Shown piece by piece: positions 11,736 to 20,805 of a DNA stretch of 64,000 nt. The position numbers were made by a program, and so were the translations under genes. Where the stretch lies: the NCBI RefSeq assembly GCF_021130785.1, contig NC_060211.1, positions 26,521,001 through 26,585,000 on the forward strand, in the 5' to 3' direction. The stretch comes from Homalodisca vitripennis. Taxonomy: Eukaryota; Arthropoda; Insecta; Hemiptera; Cicadellidae. Within the stretch, counting starts at the first letter, position 1. Each line of letters begins with the position of its first letter. The notes under the pieces were generated by a model. That model ran no database searches and was not told the DNA's origin. It was given only the letters and a program-made list of their open reading frames with translations.

Positions 11736-12165
11736 ATTTTAAGTTGGTTACAGGATGTTATAACCAATTAGCTGAGAGTAAGTTGGTTAGAGGACTTTAT
11801 AACCAATTAGCTGAGAGTAAGTTGGTTAGAGGATGCTACAACCAATTAGCTGAGAGTAAGTTGGCTAGAAGATGTTATAACCAATTAGCTGAGAGTAAGT
11901 TGGTTAGAAGATGTTATAATCAATTAGCAGAGAATAAGTTAATTAGTGGATACTATAACTAATTAGCTGAGAGTAAGTTGATTAGAGGATGTATAACCAA
12001 TTAGCTGAGAGTAAGTTGATTAGAGGATGTTATAAACCAATTAGCTGAGAGTAAGTTGGCTTGAGGATATTATAACGAATTAGCTTATATTAAGTTGGTT
12101 AGAGGATGCTATAAGCAATTAGCTGAGAGTAAGTTGATTAGAGGATGTTATAACCAATGATCTGA
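11736..12165. repeat. 39-bp tandem array (about 11 units)
   Basis: The unit is built from CCAATTAGCTGAGAGTAAG and TTGGTTAGAGGATGTTATAA. Copies are moderately diverged, with TTGG/TTGA and GATGTT/GATGCT variants. The period is 13 codons, so the first part (11744-11962) stays open as a repeated peptide containing YNQLAESKLVR. A one-base deletion near 11991 ends that frame, which argues against selection for coding. Confidence 0.95.
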
Positions 12166-13654
12166 TATTAGGTTCGTTTGCATATCGAGAAAAAACTGAT
12201 TGAGCAATTGAAATTTCACATCAAGTCTGATCATATGTGTTTCAGTAATTGACAAAATTGACATTGGAACTTAAGAGGTCGGTGGGGCAGAGCCATATGT
12301 TCGAATGTATGTTAACGAATTAAAGCCTCGTATTTAGTATAAATGAGCTTTGAATTAAAAGTAAATATGCATATATAAAACAGTAATTTTGAAGTCAGAT
12401 ACCGCTAAGAAATTCGGAAATATTCACTATATCAGACTGAATTTAAAGTAACACACTTAAGTGTTCGTATCAGAGTAAACGAAATTAATTCTACATGATT
12501 AGAGTTAAATTTTAAAAGGCGTGATGAAAACTAAACACGAAAAAATAAAATGGTTGTATGTAAATACTTAATCCGATCTAAACATTATTGATGTAGCAGG
12601 AAGGGAGACAAAGACTTGTTTATGCGTGTGAGAGAAAGTAGATAACGTAACTTTGTGTTTCATTCCAGATGGTAAAGAACAGTTACCACTTTCTTTATAG
12701 CGTATGTCATGCATAATGTCATCATGAGCGTTGAGTGATAACAGTCTCGGCATAACATGATCGAATTCAAAAGTAAATCTCTTTGAATATAAATATCAAT
12801 CTTTGATGATATTGCAATACGAGAACAGTTTAACTACGAACTTGGTAATAAGGTCATGTTGAACTACGAACAATATCTCTTGCTGCTTTTCCTTCAACTC
12901 AATTCTGAACGAGATGAGAGTCAGCAATTTCTGCGCTCTATTCACCTTTACAAACCGGCAAATCTTCAAAGCTCCAGCTGCAGATAATGTGGCAGTCGCA
13001 GGGAGAGATCACTTGATTACGCTACTGCGTGGTTACCCTACATGTCTGGACAGGCGTGAGAGAGTAATCTCAGACCTGTTAGGGTTTCTTACCTTTCAAT
13101 ACACAATTCTTAAATGGTGCTTAAATATATGTAGTAAGGTAATAGTACGCTACACGACGTATCATATAGGCCTCGCTGAGATTTCATGCACAATTTCTGG
13201 TTTATAGCTCATTTCATTCTGATAGGCTACTTGTTTTTTTCTTAAAAAACTACGCATGATTGTACTCAGTTTATTTATACTTAGTTGTATTTATTCTGCG
13301 ATTTTCTAGTCTCCATTTAAACCATAAGTCTAAAAATGATAGATAATGCTCAGCAAAATTCCATAGAAAGACATTCACCGTCATTGAACTCTGTGTTGCC
13401 TGCATAGAAATTAAGTTTTATGCAAAAACTTCAAGTCGTTCGTTCTCGATACATAGTGCGAATATGATAGATCGTGCCAATAATATGAAAAGATTTCTGG
13501 AACACTTAACTTACCTAGGCTCCAGGATATGATGAACATTCTTGAATAAATTACACATTCAGTGTGAGATTTAGATATAATCATTCTTAAAAGTGTAATT
13601 AATTTATAATCCATGTCCAAGGGATCCATAGACCGTACGTGGAATAGAAAACAC
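12166..13654. other. A+T-rich spacer, no gene seen
   Basis: Several frames of 61-97 codons (for example + 12914-13207) show no domain. I see no RNA gene, no repeat shared with the rest of the window and no convincing exon. Confidence 0.5.
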
Positions 13655-14430
13655 CTCTAATCGTTAAACACGTGACGAGACATGTTCAACTTCTAATCGT
13701 TAAACACGTGACGATATATGCTCAAAATTTTAATCGTTAAACACGTGACGAGATATGCTTAAACTTCTAATCGTTAAACATGTGACAAGACATGTTCAAC
13801 TTCTAATCGTTAAACACGTGACGAGATATGCTCAAAATTCTAGTCGTTAAACACGTGACGAGATATGCTCAAAATTCTAATCGTTAAACACGTAACGAGA
13901 CATGTTCAACTTCTAATCGTTAAACACGTGACGAGATATGCTCAAACTTCTAATTGTTAAACACGTGACGAGACATGTTCAAACTTCTAATCGTTAAACA
14001 CGTGAGGAGATATGTTCAAAATTCTAATCGTTAAACACGTGACGAGACATGTTCAACTTCTACTCGTTAAACACGTGACGAGATACATGTTCAAAATTCT
14101 AATCGTTAAACACGTGACGAGATATGCTCAAACTTCTAATCGTTAGACACGTGACTAGACATGTTCAACTTCTAATCGTTAAACACGTGAGGAGATATGC
14201 TCAAAATTCTAATCGTTAAACACGTGACGAGACATGTTCAACTTCTAATCGTTAAACACGTGACGAGATATGCTCAAAATTCTAATCGTTAAACACGTGA
14301 CGAGACATGTTCAATTTCTAATCGTTAAACACGTGACGAGATATGCTCCAACTTCTAATCGTTAAACACGTGACGAGATATGCTCAAACTTCTAATCTTT
14401 AAACACGTGACGAGATATGCTAAAACTTCA
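13655..14430. repeat. 37-bp tandem array carrying CACGTG E-boxes (about 21 units)
   Basis: The unit is TTCTAATCGTTAAACACGTG followed by ACGAGACATGTTCAAC (type A) or ACGAGATATGCTCAAAA (type B). The two types tend to alternate, giving a partial higher-order dimer of about 73 bp. Of about 21 units, about 19 keep a perfect CACGTG palindrome; exceptions include one CATGTG and one CACGTA unit. No frame stays open through the array, because lengths vary from 36 to 39 bp. Confidence 0.96.
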
Positions 14431-15687
14431 TTTTGTTAGCAATAACATCACAAGTAAGACGCCGTAGATGGATTTGTAGGGCAAGGCTTTAGAGGCAACG
14501 AAGAGTAATTAGTTTACATGACATTATTTCAAACATTGTGAATTTTTTCTCGGTTAAAATCTTCCAGTATTGTTCGCATTCTGAAAAACATGCTTAGGCC
14601 TACATCTCAAATCACTTCTCAATCTTTAAATTTTTTGATTATGTTGAAAATGACAATGAAAGACAACATTCTGCACTAAATAGCGTAGTGTCAAGTGTGT
14701 GCTTACAAGTAATTGGAATTGGAGAACAAGATGAATAGAAATTGTTATTATAATACGTTTTTATTTGTACTGTAATGTGGTATTTGTAGTATGAAATGAA
14801 AATTGAACGATACCTTTCATTGGATGCTAATGAGAGATTTAGACTAGAATTCTATCCCAACAATATTTTCAACAACAAACCATTTTCCTTGTACCACTGT
14901 GTTGTACACCCAAGATTTCCAACTCTGAAGAAGAACGAGATTAAATTTGACCACAACGAGCCTCGTTTGTCAGACCTTTCTCAACAATCGTGTCAAGAGC
15001 GGGTGCTGGCGCCAGGGAGGAAGGTCACAGATGGAATATAGCAGCTAACCAGCCCGTAATAAGAGACTCGGAGACTTTAATGCGTGAGTGTGAGCAATAT
15101 CGGCGGAGTTTACGGAGTTCACACGTACGTGTAAGGCGATTCCAGGCCATTGGAATTCGTTACTCAACAGCGCATACATTAGGGGATAATTGGGCTGGAG
15201 TAGTTAATAGATCGTGCACAGATGTAGTTTTGGGCCGCGGGCAGTTCGAGGTGTCGGCTGTGGGGAAACATTCCCGCCGATGTTTATTTGACGTTATCAG
15301 CTGTTCAACAGGACAACTGGCTTGTCAGCTGTTTTACTGCGTTGTTCACCGATAATTTTGTTGAGGTAAAGATTTCAACGGCGGTAAACTTTACAACGCT
15401 ACAGTCTGGTGTGTCGCCTATCTTCTGGGCCTGTGTGGTCTTCTGCCGATTATGGTGCTGCAGAATATATGGTTGCCTGTCTGGTGTAGGCAACCAACCA
15501 ACCTCTACTCTTGAATCTTTGAATAAATTGGTAATAATCTGAAATTTAATATTTTAAACATAAATTAAGAAAATAGCTGTTGTATTCAATCAAATAAAAT
15601 CACACAGTACAGTAATGTCTTGTGAGATTCATTAGATACTGTTTTTGTTTTGTTTTGTTTTTTTAATTCATTTAAAAGAGGAGAAGC
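14431..15687. other. Unassigned, with locally G+C-rich stretch
   Basis: Between about 14990 and 15420 the sequence is richer in G+C and has several overlapping frames (+ 14990-15355, 121 codons; + 15288-15542). None matches a family I know. A T-rich run (TTTTGTTTTGTTTTG-like) sits at about 15643-15664, just beyond the tail of the adjacent SINE. Confidence 0.4.
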
Positions 15688-15897
15688 CGATCCCCTTTTA
15701 AACCTTATTCTGCCCGTCCACATGGGCCTCTGGCCTGTGCGAGGATCTTATCAAACAGAATAAGGAGGAGAGTCGATACAGTACAAGTTCGATGGTACTG
15801 ATAAAAAGTGCAAGGGTCACAGACAGGATTCGAACCTGCGCTATCTCTAACTCAGACTCAAAATCCAACGTCTTAGACCACTCGGCCATCGGCACAC
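15688..15897 (-). mobile_element. tRNA-headed SINE (2 of 5)
   Basis: On the minus strand the copy starts at 15897 with GGTGTGCCGATGGCCGAGTG, an A box with class II tRNA context. It has a perfect B box, GGTTCGAATCC, about 60 nt downstream, spacing typical of Leu/Ser tRNAs. The tRNA-unrelated body contains TTTTTATCAGTACCATCG, a TTATTCTGTTTGATAAG block and GGACGGGCAGAATAAGG. Box A and box B form an internal Pol III promoter. The SINE head directly abuts the module at 15898-16060. Confidence 0.92.
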
Positions 15898-16235
15898 CTT
15901 TTAAAGAAATTATGCTTCAATTCATTGCCAAGAATCTGTTTTAAGTCATTAATGTACGGTCTATTTTTAGTGCTTATATAGGTTTTACGTACCTTAAGTC
16001 TGCAGTCCAAAATCAATACTGCGCTTACGCGTTTCGATGTATTCCGATCCTGTAGGTGATGAAACAAATTTCCCTTTTGATTATAAAATCCTTTAAAGAA
16101 ATTATCCTTCAATTCTGTGCCGAGAATCTGTTTCAAGTCATTTATGTACGATTTATTTTTAGTACTTAGATAGGTTTTTTTACGTATCTTAAGTCTGCAA
16201 TCCAAAATCAATACTGCCCTTACGCGTTTCGATGT
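15898..16235 (-). repeat. Two tandem ~190-bp modules upstream of the SINE head
   Basis: On the minus strand two copies follow each other (about 16235-16040, then 16060-15898). Each starts with ATCGAAACGCGTAAG (one GGGC, one CGC after it), then GCAGTATTGATTTTGG, a stretch beginning GCAGACTTAAG and ending in GTACTAAAAATAAATCGTAC or a close variant, and AATTTCTTTAAA. A single 112-codon frame (16211-15873, -) spans both and encodes two related peptides (LILDCRLK and DLKQILG occur in each). A fragment of the same module abuts the SINE head at 28.9 kb, and its ACGCGTAAG end recurs on the + strand near 16560. Confidence 0.85.
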
Positions 16236-17415
16236 TACAACATTATTGTTACAGCTGTACTAAAAATTGTTACCAGCTTTCAGCACTGGGCGATGCCATA
16301 ATCTAAATAAAAACACATACATAGACACATACACGGAATTGAAAAATTTATATCGAAATCGTTCGGTAGCACTACTGTTACAGATACGAGAACAACTTGG
16401 AACAACAAATACGAGAGCAAGGCATTGGAAATGCTTAAACGTATTTTAATTCCATGTTCGAGTCCATATTTGTGTTTTTATTTCAATTAGATGACGACCA
16501 GTGCTAAAACATTTTAACTACTTTTATTATTGCTTTAAAAATGATGTTTTAGCATCAAAACGCGTAAGTGCAGTATCTTTTACATTGCTGATTAAGAAGA
16601 AAACATGAATATTCATTTTTGTTATGAATAATCTAAGAGAGAAGAAACAATTTAAAGAGCCCTAAAATATACTTTTGAGGCGAGGGATGCCTATATAATT
16701 AATACTAGTTTTGTTTTAATAGGTCACTTATACAAGTCAAGGTGGTATTTATTGATAGTTTCGGAAATTCCATTTTGATGAAATGGCCATAAAACCCGTT
16801 ACTATGTCTCGTGCACAACCACTGCTAAGTGCTCATCATGAGGGAGGCGTCCGGGGGACGGGCGGGTGAAAGTAATTGATTTATTCTTCCATAAACCAAT
16901 ATTTTAGCAATTAAGATGGACCGAGAGAGGACCTAATAGTGGTGCGGGGACATCGCAACGACCGGGTTCAGGTTCGCTTGCATATTTACTGCAAGGCAGC
17001 TTGCAATTAGCGGCAAGATTATAGCATTATTGCAGTATGGTAATTGCTCAGTTAAATCCCCCCCCCCCCCCCCCCCCGACACCCGGTATCAAGATCCACG
17101 TCCTCGCCTCCTCCTCTGTTCCTGGGCGAAAGTGGAGTAACGAACGTAACGGTCCGAAAACGTCTTCCAACGACAAAGAGATATTAAAGTCCTCCCTCAT
17201 GAAGGTATTGTGGGTTACTTTCAAACGCACCATATTGCATGCCGTCATTTGCAAACAATGCTGGCTCTTAAGTGGTGAGGAGTAACCTTTTGCTACCGGT
17301 GTTGAAGGCCAAGCGTATTGCATTAGACCAGTTCTAACCTTACCCCACAGTAATTGCTAAGTGATGGTAGAATTATGAAGAAACGATAGAATCTAAGTGA
17401 TACGCGCTGATGATG
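16236..17415. other. Unassigned; poly-C tract inside
   Basis: Mostly A+T-rich. A + strand fragment resembling the adjacent module end (AAAACGCGTAAGTGCAGTAT) lies at about 16558-16577. An uninterrupted run of 20 C occupies 17058-17077. Frames here (17037-17285 + and 17048-17323 -) owe their length to that run and the G+C-rich sequence after it. Confidence 0.45.
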
Positions 17416-17417
17416 TG

Positions 17418-17667
17418 CAACGACGTAGCCAGCGAGGGGTCTAAGGGGTCCGGACCCACCCCAAATTTTCAATTTTTTCAAAGTAAACGATTATTATTAT
17501 TTAAATTATTCAGTATTACTGACATGTACTGTTGAAAGATCGTTTTCAACAAAGAAACGGGTCAAGAACTTATTAAGGAACAAAATTGGACCTTACTCTC
17601 TGTCCACTCTGGAAAAATATCAGTTATCTGGACCCCCTCACCCAAATTTTTCCTGGCTACGTTCTTG
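17418..17667 (+). mobile_element. Miniature hAT element, copy 1 (250 bp)
   Basis: The ends form terminal inverted repeats: CAACGACGTAGCCAG on the left and, read in reverse, CAAGAACGTAGCCAGG on the right. Flanks at 17410-17417 (ATGATGTG) and 17668-17675 (ATGATGTA) form an 8-bp target duplication with one mismatch, the size expected of hAT elements. Inside, 17527-17640 reads as the end of a hAT transposase. A second copy with its own 8-bp duplication lies at 29909-30167. Confidence 0.9.
17527..17640 (+). pseudogene. hAT transposase C-terminal (hATC) relic
   Basis: One frame gives TVERSFSTKKRVKN followed by LLRNKIGPYSLSTLEKYQLS. This matches the conserved hATC dimerisation core of hAT transposases (an ERSFS-x-x-KR-x-K pattern followed by a leucine-rich helix). 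There is no start, no RNase-H-like catalytic region and no zinc finger, so this is a leftover inside a deletion derivative that must be mobilised in trans if it moves at all. The homologous part of copy 2 is frameshifted. Confidence 0.85.
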
Positions 17668-18557
17668 ATGATGTAGTCGGTCAGTGCAGATTTTAGTGAT
17701 TTTAAAGTAATTAGTCTGAATGACCGCCCTCGAATATTGCCAAGTAGTGCAGGAAAGTTAGAAGTGTTCGTTATTAGTGTAATCTATTGCGGATCACTTG
17801 ACTAGGTGTTCATATTCAATTAATGAATAAAATTACAAATGTGCAATTCGGGGTTTCCCATTATCATTGGTCATAAATTGCCCTTTTTAACAATTATCAC
17901 CTTAGGGTCGTAAGAAACGTTCACAGTTATTTAATTACGAATTTACGTGCCCTCATTTACTCACGTGATAATAACTATAAAAAGCTTTGCGAAACAAGAA
18001 ATAAAATTTTTACTTCGTGAATTAAAACTATGCGATACGAGTTTTCACATTCTCCTCACTTTAATGAAGCCCTTGTTTAATTTCCAGATGAAAAGGCGGT
18101 TGCTAGTTTAGGCTTGAGAGTAATTTGACTCTGGAATAGGGCTACTTTTAAACCGCACCGGATCTGAAACCACCGAGCGAGTTTGTCGGACAGGTTACTA
18201 GAGTTTGGCGACACGTAGACAAGCTCCAGTGGGCACAGACATTGGCGATCACCGGCAGATCGTGCAGGCTACAACAGACACTCCGTCTAATTACCTAACT
18301 TTGTGCCCGGCGTGGAACTGTCGTTTGTACCATTACATGGGGGTATTGTAAGTGCTGCTTATCGCAACTTTGTATTCAGCAACACCCGAAACGTAGGCGA
18401 TGTGATTTCCCGATGGAAGTTTGGGTGTGCGTTGCATCATAATTAAATCCACAATAGAATTCTTTAACGATGTGACTGACTCGGATGTCAAGTTCCACTA
18501 TTGAAAAGTTGGCTATGAGATAAAAAAATTCGTTTTGAAATGATCTCTTGAAAATTG
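17668..18557. other. Unassigned; moderately G+C-rich patch
   Basis: The stretch 18115-18330 is more balanced in composition and contains a TCTAATTACC homeodomain-type site near 18286. A splice-acceptor-like TTTAATTTCCAG ends near 18088 but lacks a good donor. I see no gene. Confidence 0.35.
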
Positions 18558-19415
18558 AATGACTTTGAAGCTACCTTGCAGCATGGGAACTATAGCGTAG
18601 CTATAGCATACGATGACCAAGAATGACTTTGAAGCTACGATGCTGCATGGGAATTATAGCGTAGCTATACCATACGATGATATAGAATGACTTTGAAGCT
18701 ACGATGCAGCATGGGAATTATAGCGTAGCTATACCATACGATGATATAGAATGACTTTGAAGCTACGGTGCTGCATGGGAATTATAGCGTAGCTATACCA
18801 TACGATGATATAGAACTAATTTGAAGCTACGATACTGCATGGAAATTATAGCGTAGCTATACCATACGATGATATAGAACTAATTTGAAGCTACGATGCT
18901 GGATGGGAATTATAGCGTAGCTATAGCATACGATGATCAAGAATGACTTTGAAGCTACGATGCTGCATGGAAATTATAGCGTAGCTATTCCATACGATGA
19001 TATAGAATGACTTTGAAGCTACGATGGAGCATGGAAACTATAGCGTAGCTATACCATACGATGATATAGAATAACTTTGAAGCTACGATGCTGGATGGGA
19101 ACTATAGCGTAGCTATAGCATACGATGATATAGAATGACTTTGAAGCTACGATGCTGCATGGAAATTATAGCGTAGCTATTCCATACGATGATATAGAAT
19201 GACTTTGAACCTATGATGGAGCATGGGAACTATAGCGTAGCTATGGCATATGATGATCAAGAATAACTTTGAAGCTACATGGGAACTATAGAGTAGCTAT
19301 AGCATACGATGATCAAGAATGACTTTGAGGCTACGATGCAGCATCGGAACCATAGCGTAGCTATACCATACGATGATGATATACTCGTAGAATGACTTTG
19401 AAGCTACGATGCACC
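18558..19415. repeat. 64-bp tandem array with a dyad in each unit (about 13 units)
   Basis: Each unit contains GACTTTGAAGCTACGATG, GCATGGGAATTATAGCGTAG and CTATACCATACGATGATATA. The core TATAGCGTAGCTATA is an inverted repeat (TATAGC, GTA, GCTATA), so every unit can form a small hairpin or bind a dimeric protein. Variation is mostly point changes, plus one unit near 19270 that is about 16 bp short. The array ends abruptly at the tRNA-like relic. Confidence 0.95.
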
Positions 19416-19425
19416 AAGAGTTTAT

Positions 19426-19640
19426 GTAGCGTAGGGTTGTGGCAGTGGGTCTGTAACCAAGATGTCGCGGGTTTGATGCCCAGGGAAATCATCCACATGC
19501 AAATAGTTTTGGACCGTTTTCTCTTGAAACCCATAATTAAAAATACACCCTCTGAAAATCGTCGTTGTTGCCCAATATGTAGGACTGAATGCTGGTCCGG
19601 GGAATTTCAAACAATGTTCAATTTAAATTAAATATATAGT
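19426..19640 (+). mobile_element. tRNA-Thr-like SINE relic
   Basis: The stretch 19426-19485 reads like a decayed tRNA: a TAGCGTAGGG A-box-like start, then a GCAGTGGGTCTGTAACCAAG anticodon arm containing TGT, then the B-box-like GGGTTTGATGCCC. The layout resembles tRNA-Thr(UGU). About 140 bp of non-tRNA sequence follow before A+T-rich DNA. No second copy exists in the window to fix the 3' end. Confidence is moderate because both promoter boxes carry changes. Confidence 0.5.
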
Positions 19641-20569
19641 TTTCCAGTCATACTAAACTATCAGATTTATTTTTCAAGCACCGAGCTCACAGTTGTTGAA
19701 TACGTTCTAAGGAAAGGTACGTTTATTGCCATTAAACGCCTTAATTAACTCGCATTAATGAAATTCAAAGTTTCTGATTGAGACATAAATCATCGTCTGT
19801 GGAAACTGGTAGTTCTCTGCCTAGGGCCGTGATTATTCCATGGTCCATCGAGTGTGCTAATGCCAAGGAAACGTGAAATCGTGGGTTGAGCGTTATACTC
19901 CTGCGAACCGTATGTTTACTCTTCAATAGGTGTAATTATTTCCGTACAATCGAGATCTTATGGCAGGCAGGAAATCGTGTGCAGATGTTCCAATCTAGTG
20001 CTTCACAGCACACTGACGAACGTCATCAGTACACACACACGCACTCGCACACACGTGTACGTGCACCACACGTGTTGTGAACCCGCTCGACCTTATCCAT
20101 GTAATTATCATCGAGCAATATCCGAATGGGCTGGACTGCATTTCTCGCCTCACTGGCTTTTTTAATGGCTTTGTTGTGTCGGGTTGTTACGGGTTAACCG
20201 TGCGGTGGGCGCGGCACCACATTACCAACCTTGCCGGGTACCCTCTGTTTGGTAAACAGTTTAGACCAGGTTGGAAGCACGCATGGGTGACAAACCATGT
20301 ATGTATCCCGACATATAGAGTCAGTGGGAAGAAGTGCAACGCATCTTCAGAAGTCGTTTGTACTCCAATACAACTGTCTTATAGGGAAAAATCCCAATTG
20401 TAGGTTTTGTCAACTCTTCCTCCCGAAGAAAGAGTGGCACTTCTGCTTCAACTTGATACTGGCCTACAATTTTAGCTATTCTCCAGCAATTCACTTTAGC
20501 TTCCCGCTATCTGTGACAATAGCTCAGTGGAGGGTATCCGCAAATAATGATAATACCTTTATTGCCAAT
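19641..20569. other. Unassigned; CA-rich tract and G+C-rich stretch
   Basis: A CA/CG-rich tract lies at about 20031-20067. The stretch from there to about 20340 is G+C-rich with overlapping frames (19886-20080, 19977-20165, 20077-20403), none recognisable. Near 20519 there is a perfect tRNA A-box phrase, TAGCTCAGTGG, without a B box at the right distance. Confidence 0.4.
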
Positions 20570-20805
20570 GGCGCAGTGTAGCGGGTACAACGGTTATCGC
20601 AAGATAACCGGATCAACGTCGAGCGTGGCTGCTGCTTGGATGGGTGACCACTGAGCGATCTTGTCCTTGCAAGCTGCCCGCCTGCCCGGCCGTTGGTAGT
20701 TGTTCGGAAGTCACCTTTAAGCCGTTGGTCCTTAGTTTGTGTTAGAGAGGGCTTATTAGCCCTAACTTCGCCTGGTAAAATAAGTCATCTTTACTTTATT
20801 TTACT
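20570..20805 (+). mobile_element. 5S rRNA-derived SINE
   Basis: The head (about 20570-20657) follows 5S rRNA. It shows GATCAACGTCGAGCGTGGCT, like the 5S box A region, and GCTTGGATGGGTGACCAC, like the 5S box C, the internal promoter bound by TFIIIA/TFIIIC. Upstream, CGGTTATCGCAAGATAACCG forms a tight stem. A 150-bp non-5S tail with a short stem (GGGCTTATTAGCCC) follows and runs into a TTTACTTTATTTTACT end. This layout fits the SINE3 (5S-headed) class. The 5S part is too diverged to be a working gene. Confidence 0.75.

Noticed and set aside
13655..14430. CRISPR array (regular short repeats)
   Set aside because: There are no unique spacers; the whole unit repeats. The context is eukaryotic, and no Cas-like genes are present.
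15698..15895. 65-codon frame starting MPMAEWSKTLDFESELEI as a small protein
   Set aside because: It is simply the tRNA-headed SINE translated; the same peptide-like frame appears at 28.5 kb in another SINE copy.
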